This document shows positions 1-8,552 of a stretch of 57,418 nucleotides of DNA, piece by piece (position 1 is the first letter of the stretch; the number at the start of each line of letters is the position of its first letter). Source of the DNA: Candidatus Edwardsbacteria bacterium. Its GTDB lineage: Bacteria; Edwardsbacteria; AC1; EtOH8. The position numbers were made by a program, and so were the translations under genes. Location of the stretch: NCBI GenBank assembly GCA_018821925.1, contig JAHJLF010000081.1:1-57418 (forward strand), read 5' to 3'. The notes beneath the pieces were generated by a model. It searched no databases. It worked only from the letters and a program-made list of their open reading frames with translations, and was not told the origin of the DNA.

Positions 1-38
1 TGCTTGTATTTATAGAACGAAATATATTACTATTGACC

Positions 39-1574
39 ATGTTTTATAAAAGCAACATATATCGCACAACAAACGCCCCCTTGTATATTTTATCCTCATT
101 TTCAGTAATTGGAGTATTTGTTATTCTTTGGCTTACTAGGTGGGGCATTGCTATCAATAACGACTCCACGGTATATATTGCTTCGGCCCTTAACTTTTCC
201 CGTGGCATCGGTCTGAGTGAATGGGCCGCCAGCGGCCATCTGAAGCCTATGACCCATTTCCCCCCCTTATACCCGCTGCTGCTGGCTTTTACAGATAAGC
301 TGGGGTTTGATATACTACCAGCAGCCAGATTTTTGAACGCTTTTCTTTTTGGGGCTAACATCTTTTTAGTCGGCTTGCTGTCGTTAAGGCTAACAGCATG
401 GCGCCACGCGCCGATTGCCGCCGGTTTTTTATTTTTATTTGCCACTCACCTTTTGCTTATTCACATGACGGCCGTCTCCGAGCCTCTTTTTATTTTTCTG
501 GCCCTGCTCGGAATACGGTCTTTTGTCGCCTATATTGACCATGGCGCATTCCCGAAATTGATCATGGCTGGTTTATTCTGGGGTCTGGCTTCGCTTTGCC
601 GTTATATAGGGATTGCCTTTATTTTGGCTGGAATCTTATATCTTATATTCTTCACAAAAACGGTAAAAAAAATAAAAATCGTTCAGGCTTTGACAATGTT
701 TGCCGTCTCTTTTTCCGGAATATTTTTCTGGGTATTACGAAATCTATCTTTCACCGGATCAGCAGCCGACAGATCATTCAATATTTATCAGATCAGCAAT
801 ACAGCCATTCTTAAGGGCTTTCAAACCATCCTGTGGTGGTTGATGTTTGAAAGATATATGACTTCCCTAGGATATATCAGATTATTTACATTTATATTGA
901 TCTTGTTCCTTTTGTTAAAATATTGGGGCCCTCAAATAACGGTCTTATCCCGGAAACGATTATTACCGGAATTTACAAAATCATCCCTTTTTATTCTTTT
1001 ATGCTTGGCTTCATACATTGCATCCCTGTTTTTCTCTATCCTTTTTTTCGATCCGGCCATCATGCTTGACTATCGGATACTTTCTCCGGTTTATATACTT
1101 TTGCTTCTGTTGTTTCCTGTGATCTTAAAACCAGTTAAATTAAATCGGGGGTTAACATCTCTCTTTGTAATTTGGGCGGTATCCGCCGCCGCCTATGGTA
1201 TCTGGTGGGGATTGGACCGGACCAATTCCGTTAAATGGGATGCTTATCAGCGTTTCAACTGGCGCAAAATTGGATCGCTCACCTTGTTGGATCGCCTGCC
1301 GAATGATGCTGCTTATCTTACAAACGACCCAGAGCTTTTATATGCCTTATCAGGGAAAGTCCCAAACCTTTTGAACAGGGATAAGCTTTTTACTCTGATG
1401 AATCCTGAAGTCCCAACCCCTTTGGCCGAAAGCAGGCCGGATACTTATCTGGTCTTTTTCAAACAGAAGGTATCCAAGCCATTCTTGCCCAGCCTTGAAG
1501 ATATCCGGGATATTCCCGGCCTGAATGTTATATTCGATTCCCCCCAAATATATATTTGTCGTATCAATTCATAA
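39..1574 (+). CDS. GT-C type membrane glycosyltransferase (ArnT/PMT-like)
   Basis: A 511-residue polytopic membrane protein that probably transfers a sugar from a polyprenyl-phosphate donor on the outer face of the inner membrane. A first membrane segment lies at about residues 15-37. It is followed by a loop with the acidic motif NNDSTVYI (Asp42) and then HFPPLYPLLLA near residue 73; this arrangement is typical of the GT-39/GT-C fold. About ten more hydrophobic segments follow, and a short hydrophilic tail. I chose the ATG at 39; a TTG lies two codons upstream, the frame is open to the window's left edge, and there is no clear ribosome-binding site, so the true start could lie outside. Acceptor and donor cannot be read from sequence. 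It converges on mnmA across a shared hairpin. Confidence 0.7.
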   Translation: MFYKSNIYRTTNAPLYILSSFSVIGVFVILWLTRWGIAINNDSTVYIASALNFSRGIGLSEWAASGHLKPMTHFPPLYPLLLAFTDKLGFDILPAARFLNAFLFGANIFLVGLLSLRLTAWRHAPIAAGFLFLFATHLLLIHMTAVSEPLFIFLALLGIRSFVAYIDHGAFPKLIMAGLFWGLASLCRYIGIAFILAGILYLIFFTKTVKKIKIVQALTMFAVSFSGIFFWVLRNLSFTGSAADRSFNIYQISNTAILKGFQTILWWLMFERYMTSLGYIRLFTFILILFLLLKYWGPQITVLSRKRLLPEFTKSSLFILLCLASYIASLFFSILFFDPAIMLDYRILSPVYILLLLLFPVILKPVKLNRGLTSLFVIWAVSAAAYGIWWGLDRTNSVKWDAYQRFNWRKIGSLTLLDRLPNDAAYLTNDPELLYALSGKVPNLLNRDKLFTLMNPEVPTPLAESRPDTYLVFFKQKVSKPFLPSLEDIRDIPGLNVIFDSPQIYICRINS

Positions 1575-1670
1575 CATTTATTTTGATTCAAGCATGACTA
1601 TTGTTTTAGACTGAAAATATAACCCTATTCAAGGGAATGGTTCCCGGAGAAGAATAATCGGGAATATTCA

Positions 1671-1701
1671 AAGAGGTCCGGTCATTATGACCGAACCTCT
1701 T
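1671..1701. terminator. bidirectional terminator hairpin
   Basis: Near-perfect inverted repeat (arms AAGAGGTCCGGTCAT and ATGACCGAACCTCTT, one mismatch) followed by T-rich sequence on the + strand. It sits between two convergent genes and its right arm overlaps the mnmA stop codon, so it probably ends both transcripts. Confidence 0.7.
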
Positions 1702-2767
1702 ATTTTATCAATCCGCCTCCCAGAACCAGATCCCCTCGATAAAATACTGCGGACTGACCAGGGCTGATGGCCCTTTGGCTTTGTGTAAATCTTATTTGAA
1801 CTGATTGCTCCCCTGTGGGCTTGATAAACGCAGGCGAACCCTTATGTTGGTTCCGAATTTTTACACCAGCCTTTATCTGACGGCTGGGAACTTTGATAAA
1901 CCAGTTCACATCGGCAACATTCAGGATATTCTTATACAAAAGCTGATCGTCCCCTACGATTACCCGATTCTTTGAGGAATCAATGCCTATCACATATTGC
2001 GGTTTTCCCAATGCAATTCCCAATCCCTCCCGTTGACCTATGGTATAGTTGATTATCCCCCGGTGCTGCCCCAGAATTTTTCCATTGACATCAATTATCT
2101 CGCCACTTATGGAATTCGTGATATTATTCATATACTCACTATAATGCCCCTTGGGAATGAAGCATATTTCCTGACTTTCCGGCTTGTTCGCCGCTTCAAG
2201 ATCAAGAGATACGGCCATTTTCCTGATCTGTTGTTTTTCATAATGGCCTAAAGGAAAAGCTATGGATTTTAATTGTTTCTGGCTCAGCATCCACAAAAAA
2301 TATGACTGATCCTTCTGCTTATCCTTTGCTTTGGTCAAAATATATCTTCCCTGTCTTTGGCTAATCCGAGCATAATGGCCAGTCGCCAGATGGGTGCAGC
2401 CCATAGCCAGTGCTTTCTCCATCAATAGACCGAACTTGATGCTTTTATTGCAAACTACGCAGGGATTTGGCGTCCGGGCATTGGCGTATTCATTGAGAAA
2501 ATTACTTATCACTCTTTCTTTAAATTCATTCCGGCAATCTATTACCCGATGCTCGATACACAGCGTTGATGCCGCCCTTTCGGCAGACTCTATTGCTTCA
2601 TCGGCGCAGCAATTGGTTGACGAATGCGCTTCGGATGAAGAAAAAAGCTTCATGGTCAGTCCGATGACCCTGAAGCCCTTTTTTATCAGCAGGGCTGCTG
2701 CCACGCTGCTGTCCACCCCACCGGACATAGCCACCGCCACTTTTATATGTCTGTTATTATTTAACAT
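1700..2767 (-). CDS. mnmA: tRNA-specific 2-thiouridylase MnmA
   Basis: Adds sulfur to the wobble uridine (s2U34) of tRNAs for Lys, Glu and Gln, using ATP and a persulfide relay. The 355 residues match the family length. The PP-loop SGGVDSS is at residues 15-21. The first catalytic Cys is Cys103 in NPCVVCN and the second is Cys202 in SQEICF. GHYARI and KDQSYFLW are further family motifs. The start overlaps the 3' end of the HIT gene by 11 bp, so the two are translated from one message. Gln tRNA is a substrate of this enzyme, and tRNA-Gln genes lie 9 kb away. Confidence 0.95.
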   Translation of the reverse strand: MLNNNRHIKVAVAMSGGVDSSVAAALLIKKGFRVIGLTMKLFSSSEAHSSTNCCADEAIESAERAASTLCIEHRVIDCRNEFKERVISNFLNEYANARTPNPCVVCNKSIKFGLLMEKALAMGCTHLATGHYARISQRQGRYILTKAKDKQKDQSYFLWMLSQKQLKSIAFPLGHYEKQQIRKMAVSLDLEAANKPESQEICFIPKGHYSEYMNNITNSISGEIIDVNGKILGQHRGIINYTIGQREGLGIALGKPQYVIGIDSSKNRVIVGDDQLLYKNILNVADVNWFIKVPSRQIKAGVKIRNQHKGSPAFIKPTGEQSVQIRFTQSQRAISPGQSAVFYRGDLVLGGGLIK

Positions 2768-3323
2768 CGGGCAGAGCTATTTTATCCTTCTTGTTCTTTT
2801 TCCCGTGAGTTGCCGCCCCTTTTTCCATTCTAAAATAACCATTCAGTGCTTTTTTCAACTTTTTAAAGGTATCCTCCAAAGCTTCCGAGACCACCTTGGT
2901 ATCCGCCAACACCGGCATGAAATTGGTATCGCCGTTCCAGCGCGGCACCAGGTGCAGATGAACATGGTCCTCTATTCCGGCTCCCGCCACCCGGCCCAGG
3001 TTGAATCCCAGATTGTAGCCTTGCGGCTTCATCACCGCCGCCATGGCCTTCTGGCAAGCCTGGGCCAACTGCATGATCTCAAGAAGCTCCGCATCGTTCA
3101 GGGCGGTAAAATCTCCCACATGACGGTAGGGCGCAACCATCAGATGCCCGTTGTTGTAGGGAAAAATATTCATCATAACGAACGCCTTATTGCCGCGGTG
3201 CAGGATGTAATTATTCTGATCGGCTTTGCTTTTGGGTTTTTTGCAGAAAATGCAGCCTGATTGGTTTTTATCAGCGGCGCCGGTGATATATTTCATCCGC
3301 CAGGGGGCCCACAATTTTTTCAT
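2757..3323 (-). CDS. HIT-family nucleotide hydrolase/phosphorylase
   Basis: A 188-residue histidine-triad protein. The triad HVHLHLVP is at residues 120-127 (His120, His122, His124), and CIFC at residues 24-27 is the usual zinc-binding pair. The N-terminal signature WAPWRMKYI is common in the Ap4A phosphorylase-like HIT subgroup, so a dinucleoside polyphosphate is the likely substrate. After the HIT domain comes a Lys-rich tail of about 40 residues. Its start codon overlaps the upstream stop (ATGA at 3320-3323) and AGGAGG lies 8 nt upstream of the ATG. It belongs to the leftward operon with the HAD hydrolase and mnmA. Confidence 0.85.
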   Translation of the reverse strand: MKKLWAPWRMKYITGAADKNQSGCIFCKKPKSKADQNNYILHRGNKAFVMMNIFPYNNGHLMVAPYRHVGDFTALNDAELLEIMQLAQACQKAMAAVMKPQGYNLGFNLGRVAGAGIEDHVHLHLVPRWNGDTNFMPVLADTKVVSEALEDTFKKLKKALNGYFRMEKGAATHGKKNKKDKIALPDVK

Positions 3324-4114
3324 CCGGCCACCTCCTGCCCAGCCAATATTGATTCAATTGCCCGGGGAAGCTCCTCCAGGTTTTTTATGACGGCATCCGG
3401 TTCATAGCCCGACCCCTCATATGACTGATCTATCCCAGTTATCCGCAGATAGCTTTCGATATAAAGTTTTTCATAATTATCTGCCGGTTGGTAATCCATC
3501 TGGCGAAAATCCATATTCAGCCATAGGGCCCTCATCCCGGTAATTTTTGCCGGACGGACGTCATTGTCTATCCTATCCCCGACCATCAGGCACTGGTCCG
3601 GCTTTGCCCCGACCAAGTCAACGGCATGCCGGAATATTTGGGGATCCGGTTTGTGATAGCCCACCACATCGCTGATTATGATATGCTTGAAATAACCTTC
3701 CAGCCGGTGTTTCTTGAGTTCATCCATGGCCAGTGACGGCTGATTGGCAATTATCCCCAAGTTATATTTTCCATGGAGGCTTTTTAACACATCCTTGATG
3801 CCGGCCACCGGATAGTTTGAGCCCGGATAGACCTGCTGCCATTGATTGACCGCCCGGTCCACTATTTCCCGGTCGATATGCCCGGCAAATTTATCGGCGA
3901 TCATCTTCCTGGGATTCATCTCCGGGGAATTGCTTTCCAGCAGCTTCTCCCTTTCCCGGAGCACCTCCTCGAATGACAGCCTGAGCCCGCCATCTTTCAA
4001 TGTCAGGTAAAAATATTTCCATATCCTGGCCAAAAGGGGCAGGTCGTAAAATATCACATTCCCCACATCAAGGAACACCCATTTTTCACGGTTGCTGTTT
4101 CCCAAGACATCCAT
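3320..4114 (-). CDS. HAD-superfamily hydrolase (phosphatase-like)
   Basis: A 264-residue haloacid-dehalogenase-like hydrolase. Motif I is FLDVGNV with the nucleophile Asp16. The second acidic position is Gly18, as in the YihX-like subgroup (DLGNV), so this need not mean loss of function. The motif III Lys lies in GYHKPDP (about Lys155) and motif IV is MVGDRIDNDV. The substrate is probably a small phosphorylated metabolite but cannot be named. I prefer the ATG at 4114 over a TTG one codon upstream. The ATG forms TGATG with the endonuclease Q stop codon and has GGAG 8 nt upstream, which indicates translational coupling. Confidence 0.8.
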   Translation of the reverse strand: MDVLGNSNREKWVFLDVGNVIFYDLPLLARIWKYFYLTLKDGGLRLSFEEVLREREKLLESNSPEMNPRKMIADKFAGHIDREIVDRAVNQWQQVYPGSNYPVAGIKDVLKSLHGKYNLGIIANQPSLAMDELKKHRLEGYFKHIIISDVVGYHKPDPQIFRHAVDLVGAKPDQCLMVGDRIDNDVRPAKITGMRALWLNMDFRQMDYQPADNYEKLYIESYLRITGIDQSYEGSGYEPDAVIKNLEELPRAIESILAGQEVAG

Positions 4115-5364
4115 CAAAATATCTCCAGTTGTTCTTCCGGTTCATTGGTCTTATGGGGCTGGCGGCGGTCTCCGTCAAATATGCTCAACTTCCCTAATTC
4201 CCCGTCGTAACCGGGTATGATATTGACCTTTCCCTGCCGCACTCTGACGATCCCATCGGCCACTTTGTTGTTGGTCACTTCGTTCAGCTCGGACTTGGTG
4301 GCCTCCAGCAAAACGGTGAATTCGTTGCCGAAGCCTTTTACCAGCTTATGGTATTCATGTAGCACCGTTTGGGTCCCGGTTCCCAGGCCGAAGGACATGG
4401 CTATTATCTCCTCCAACGGGACCAAATGTCTGAATGGAATGGCATTGGCCGGCTTTACCCCCGACGGCCTATCGGACAACTCTTCGATCCGGTGCATTAC
4501 TCCGATGGTCAGCTTTTTCCCGCAAACCGGACAAATATTATCAACTTCCCTAGCTTCTTTGGGAGTCAGGCGGCAAAGGCACTTGCGGTGGCCGTCATGG
4601 AAGTATTTTCCCTCTTCGGGGATATATTCAAGGGTGTATAAGAAACGGGAAATATCCTGTCTCTTTAAAGCCTGGCAGATGGTCTTATAATCCATGTCGC
4701 AGTCGAAAACGTTGGCCTCCCGCCCCAGTTTTGAAGGGCTGTGGGCATCGGAATTTGATATCAGGGAATGCTTATCCAAACCTGTCAGCCGCCAGTTCAT
4801 GAAAGGGTCGGAGGAAAGCCCCGTCTCCAGCACATGGATGTTCTCGGTCTGATCCTCGTAGCATTCCTCCAGACTGTCAAAACCGAAATTTGCCCCAAAC
4901 AGCGAGTAATGCGGAGTCCAGATATGGGCCGGGATCATCAGGCAATCTGGGGAGATGCCCATCACCAATTCCACTAAACGGGAGGCATACAGATTGACTA
5001 TGGGCCGTCCGTCCATGGACAGGTCGGCATGGCGCTTAAGCTGGCGGTTGATCTGCTCCACCACTTCGAATGACGGGGCGAAGATCATGTTGTGTATTTT
5101 GCGGCTCTTTCCGTTCTTGGTAAATATGTTGCATACCTCGGCGGTCAGCATGAAGTCAACCCCCCGATAATGGTAGATGCCGTTATCCCTGGATTCCAGT
5201 TTGAATTTCAATTCCTTGAGCCAGTCGGGATGGGTGAAATCGCCGCTGCCCAAAAGCCCCAGACCCTTATATTGGGCCCATTCGGTTATGTGTTCCAGGT
5301 CCATATCCGGGCTAGTGGCCCGGCTGTACTTGGAATGGATATGAAGGTCGGCGATGAAACGCAT
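4114..5364 (-). CDS. endonuclease Q-like PHP-domain DNA repair nuclease
   Basis: A 416-residue member of the EndoQ family, which cleaves DNA 5' to deaminated bases (uracil, hypoxanthine, xanthine) and abasic sites. The PHP metal-site motifs are visible: DLHIH (residues 6-10), the GSGDFTHP region (His45) and SDAH (205-208). A four-cysteine zinc site (Cys262, Cys264, Cys278, Cys281) is followed by the family hallmark HRIEELSDR. The chain ends in EEQLEIF (residues 410-416), which fits the bacterial beta-clamp-binding pentapeptide QLxLF. The gene starts 1 nt after a methyltransferase stop and is coupled to the HAD gene. Family assignment is strong; clamp binding is inferred. Confidence 0.85.
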   Translation of the reverse strand: MRFIADLHIHSKYSRATSPDMDLEHITEWAQYKGLGLLGSGDFTHPDWLKELKFKLESRDNGIYHYRGVDFMLTAEVCNIFTKNGKSRKIHNMIFAPSFEVVEQINRQLKRHADLSMDGRPIVNLYASRLVELVMGISPDCLMIPAHIWTPHYSLFGANFGFDSLEECYEDQTENIHVLETGLSSDPFMNWRLTGLDKHSLISNSDAHSPSKLGREANVFDCDMDYKTICQALKRQDISRFLYTLEYIPEEGKYFHDGHRKCLCRLTPKEAREVDNICPVCGKKLTIGVMHRIEELSDRPSGVKPANAIPFRHLVPLEEIIAMSFGLGTGTQTVLHEYHKLVKGFGNEFTVLLEATKSELNEVTNNKVADGIVRVRQGKVNIIPGYDGELGKLSIFDGDRRQPHKTNEPEEQLEIF

Positions 5365-5365
5365 A

Positions 5366-6112
5366 TTATTTCTTATAGGCGATTATGGTGGCTCGGACGG
5401 TGTTGGGGTGGGGTGGCTCCAGGGTCAAATGCCTGAATATCTCTATTTTCCCAAAACCTGCTTTTTTAAGCATTGACTTCACATCATCCAAGGGAAAAGC
5501 CTTCTCTTGGTGGAATTCGTCTATCCTCTTATAGCCCTTTCCCCGTGGGATGAACAATGTCAGGGATAAATTGGCATAATGGCTTACGAAGTCGTAGCTG
5601 TTCCGCCAAATGGAGAGCATTCCTTCGGCCTCTTTCACCTCCAGCCGCTGATCCCAATATTTGGTGAGGGCAAAAATGGTGTTAACATCAAATATGAATA
5701 CCCCTGGCCCGGACAAGGCCCCCTGGGCACATTTGCAGGCGCTAAGGAAATCTTCCTCTTTAAGCAGGTAATTCATGCTGTCGAAAAGGCAGGTAATTAT
5801 TGAATACTTCTCTTTGGTGGGGAAATTCCGAATATCGCCTGGGTGGAATTTTATTTTAACTCCGGATTTTTTTGCCTTGGCCTGGGCGACACTCAGCATC
5901 CCTTGGGATAAATCCATCCCGCGTACCTTATATCCCGCTTTGGCAAAGAATAGGGACGATGTCCCGGTGCCGCAGGCCATGTCCAGCAGGGCGCTGCCTT
6001 TGGATATACCCGCCCGCTGAATCAAATGTATTATATAATCTGCCCACTCCTGATAATCCACATCCTGCATCAGCAGGTCATAATAGGAAGATATATCGGT
6101 AAAAGGTTTCAC
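5366..6112 (-). CDS. class I SAM-dependent methyltransferase
   Basis: A 248-residue Rossmann-fold methyltransferase. SAM-binding motif I is LLDMACGTGTSS (about residues 42-53). A later acidic position in VRGMDLS binds the ribose, and PGDIRNF corresponds to motif III. Overall it resembles the methyltransferase 11/25 group that acts on small molecules; the substrate is unknown. The start is GTG at 6112, and iorB ends 14 nt upstream. It lies just before endonuclease Q in the same leftward run. Confidence 0.85.
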   Translation of the reverse strand: MKPFTDISSYYDLLMQDVDYQEWADYIIHLIQRAGISKGSALLDMACGTGTSSLFFAKAGYKVRGMDLSQGMLSVAQAKAKKSGVKIKFHPGDIRNFPTKEKYSIITCLFDSMNYLLKEEDFLSACKCAQGALSGPGVFIFDVNTIFALTKYWDQRLEVKEAEGMLSIWRNSYDFVSHYANLSLTLFIPRGKGYKRIDEFHQEKAFPLDDVKSMLKKAGFGKIEIFRHLTLEPPHPNTVRATIIAYKK

Positions 6113-6126
6113 GATTTTCTTCTATA

Positions 6127-6702
6127 TTACTGCTGGCTATAGCCCAACTCAAAAGCCTTTTTGTTCAGTTCCACCGTCTTCGCCGGGACCCTCCGGGAGA
6201 TGACCTCGTGCCATTTATCGGGAGCCAGCTCCAGTTTTTTGGCCAGAGCCCCCAAAAGAACCGTATTGACCGCCTTGGCGCTCCCGGCCTTTTCGGCCAG
6301 TTCCATGCCGGGGCACAGCACCACGTTCTTTACCTGCTGTTTTATCTTTTCGACAATGTCGATCGGATATTCCGCCTGTCCGGTGGCTACCGACATGGGT
6401 ATTATCTGCTGCTGGTTGATGATCAGGCAGCCCTCGGTTTTCAGGAACTGCAGGTATCGAGCGGTCTCCATCTCCTCGAAAGATAAAATGACATCGGCCT
6501 CACCTTCTCTGATCAGCGGGGAGTTGACCTTCTGGCCGAATCGGACATGGCTGACCACGCTGCCGCCCCGCTGGGCCATGCCGTGGACCTCGCTCTTCTT
6601 AGCGTCAAACCCACTGGCAATGGCGGTCTCGGCGATGATGTCCCCGGCCAGCAGCACCCCCTGTCCGCCCACGCCGCAGATTAGTATATTTACAGTTTTC
6701 AT
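6127..6702 (-). CDS. iorB: indolepyruvate:ferredoxin oxidoreductase, beta subunit
   Basis: Beta (gamma-domain) subunit of the enzyme that oxidatively decarboxylates aryl-pyruvates from aromatic amino-acid transamination to aryl-acetyl-CoA, reducing ferredoxin. The start of the protein reads NILICGVGGQGVLLAG, the nucleotide-binding-like glycine signature of the 2-oxoacid oxidoreductase gamma domain. EVHGMAQRGGSV is a second family motif. I start it at the second of two adjacent ATGs (6702), because AAGGAG lies 5 nt upstream; a longer reading into iorA adds 19 unconvincing residues. The stop of iorA is 14 nt upstream, so the two subunits are made together. Confidence 0.9.
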   Translation of the reverse strand: MKTVNILICGVGGQGVLLAGDIIAETAIASGFDAKKSEVHGMAQRGGSVVSHVRFGQKVNSPLIREGEADVILSFEEMETARYLQFLKTEGCLIINQQQIIPMSVATGQAEYPIDIVEKIKQQVKNVVLCPGMELAEKAGSAKAVNTVLLGALAKKLELAPDKWHEVISRRVPAKTVELNKKAFELGYSQQ

Positions 6703-6716
6703 CATTGCTCCTTTCG

Positions 6717-8474
6717 TTATTTGTGACCAATGGCCTGCTTGGGGCACAGTGAAGCACAAACCTCGCAGCCTATGCAGAACATGGGATCTATCCGTGATTT
6801 TTTCTTGGCCTTGTCAAATGATATCGCCGGGCAGCCCAGTTTCAGGCAGATCTTGCAGCCGATGCATTTGTCTTCGTCTACTTTTAAGGCCGGCTTGAAT
6901 TTCTTCTCTATCAAAATGCAGGGCGATTTGGCAATGATCACCGAGACCCCGGGATTGTTGATTGCTTCTTTGATGGCCGCTTCGGTCTGCTTCAGGTTCA
7001 GGGGATCTATCATTTGGACATGCTTCACTCCGCAAGACCTGACCAGCGGCTCCAGTTCGACTATCGGCGCATCCTGTCCCTGCAGGGTTTTGCCGGTGCC
7101 GGGATTCTCCTGGTGTCCGGTCATGGCGGTGATCCGGTTGTCCAGAATGATCACCGTGCCTTTAGAATTGTTATAGACCATGTCCACCAGCCCGGTGATG
7201 CCGGAATGGAAAAAGGTGGAATCGCCGATCACTGCCACCGTCTTTTTGGCCATCTCCGGCCCCAGGGCTTTTTCCAGCCCCATGGCTGCGGTAACGCTGC
7301 CGCCCATGCAGATCACGGTGTCCATGGCATTCAGCGGATCCATCATGCCCAGGGTGTAGCAGCCGATGTCCCCTGTGACCGTCAATTTGAGCCTATTTAG
7401 CGCATAAAAGACTCCGCGATGCGGGCATCCCGGGCACAGCACCGGAGGACGGGCCGGCAGTTCCAGCGGTTTGTAAGGAGATTCTTTCTGCAGGCCGAAG
7501 GCCCTGGCCAGCACTGTGGGATCCAGCTCGCCGACGATGGGTATTTTTGCCTTTCCGGTGATCTCCTTTTCATAGGCGCAGCTGCCGGAGACCTTATACC
7601 CCAGGGCTTTAATCTGTTCCTCCATGAAAGTGTCGTTCTCTTCGATAACATATATCTCGTCGACCGAGTTGATGAAGTCGGAGATTTTTTTTGCCGGCAG
7701 GGGAAAAGTCAATGCCAGCTTTAAATATGAGGCACTGGGGAAAACATCCTTGGCATACTGGTAGGAAATGCCGCTGGTGATGATCCCCAAATTCTTGTCC
7801 CCTTTTTCCACCCGGTTATAGGAAAAGCTTTCGCCGTATTCGGCCAGCTTCTTTAGGCGCTCCTCCACCTTGACATGCATCTTTCGGGCATGGGCCGGAA
7901 TGGTGATGTTCTTGGCGATGTTCTTGACATAGCCGGTGGGTTTATGCTCCTTCCTTTCGCCCGCTTCCACCACTCCCTTGGAGTGGGAGATGCGGGTGGT
8001 CAGCCGCAACAACACCGGAGTATCGAATTTCTCGGAAAAGTCGAAAGCCAATTTGGTCATCTCCAGACATTCCTGGCTGTCCGACGGTTCCAGGCAGGGG
8101 ATCTTGGCCATCTTGGCGTAATAGCGATTGTCCTGCTCGTTCTGCGACGAATGCATGCCGGGGTCATCGGCACTTACCACCACGAACCCGCCCTTGGCAC
8201 CGATATAGGCCATGGAGAACAGCGGATCGGCGGCCACGTTCAATCCCACATGTTTCATACAGGTCAGGGCCCGGGCTCCGGCAAAGGAGGCCCCAGCCGC
8301 CACTTCTAGCCCCACCTTTTCGTTGGTAGCCAGCTCGGCATATATCTCCTTGTATTTTCCCAGGTTTTCCAGGATCTCGGTGGATGGCGTGCCGGGATAG
8401 GCCGACACCACATTGACCCCTGCCTCCCAAGCGCCCCTGGCCACCGCCTCGTTTCCCGATAGGAACATTTTCAT
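6717..8474 (-). CDS. iorA: indolepyruvate:ferredoxin oxidoreductase, alpha subunit
   Basis: The 585-residue catalytic subunit, partner of IorB. The N-terminal pyrimidine-binding domain has SAYPGTPSTEI (residues 24-34). The thiamine-diphosphate site is in the second half: GDIGCYTLG, then GDSTFFHSGI with downstream Asn. The C-terminus carries two [4Fe-4S] ferredoxin clusters (Cys537/540/543/548 and Cys567/570/573/577). Together with the two aminotransferase genes upstream it suggests fermentation or anaerobic use of amino acids. Start ATG at 8474 with GGAG 6 nt upstream. Confidence 0.95.
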   Translation of the reverse strand: MKMFLSGNEAVARGAWEAGVNVVSAYPGTPSTEILENLGKYKEIYAELATNEKVGLEVAAGASFAGARALTCMKHVGLNVAADPLFSMAYIGAKGGFVVVSADDPGMHSSQNEQDNRYYAKMAKIPCLEPSDSQECLEMTKLAFDFSEKFDTPVLLRLTTRISHSKGVVEAGERKEHKPTGYVKNIAKNITIPAHARKMHVKVEERLKKLAEYGESFSYNRVEKGDKNLGIITSGISYQYAKDVFPSASYLKLALTFPLPAKKISDFINSVDEIYVIEENDTFMEEQIKALGYKVSGSCAYEKEITGKAKIPIVGELDPTVLARAFGLQKESPYKPLELPARPPVLCPGCPHRGVFYALNRLKLTVTGDIGCYTLGMMDPLNAMDTVICMGGSVTAAMGLEKALGPEMAKKTVAVIGDSTFFHSGITGLVDMVYNNSKGTVIILDNRITAMTGHQENPGTGKTLQGQDAPIVELEPLVRSCGVKHVQMIDPLNLKQTEAAIKEAINNPGVSVIIAKSPCILIEKKFKPALKVDEDKCIGCKICLKLGCPAISFDKAKKKSRIDPMFCIGCEVCASLCPKQAIGHK

Positions 8475-8518
8475 AAAAATCTCCGCAATGCTAAATAAGT
8501 TTTATGTGCTTTAATCAC

Positions 8519-8546
8519 GCAGTCCAGGCAGTAGCCTGGGCTGCAC
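8519..8546. other. hairpin between rocD and iorA
   Basis: Inverted repeat with arms GCAGTCCAGGC and GCCTGGGCTGC and a 4-nt loop. It has no T-run on the transcribed (minus) strand, so an mRNA-processing or stability hairpin is more likely than a full terminator. Confidence 0.35.
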
Positions 8547-8552
8547 TGGATA

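Noticed and set aside
2394-3260. A 288-codon + strand frame across mnmA and the HIT gene
   Set aside because: It crosses two confidently identified minus-strand genes and shows no domain.
4090-4114. HAD protein as inactive because motif I has Gly at the second acidic position
   Set aside because: DxGN motifs occur in active YihX-like members, and the remaining motifs are intact.
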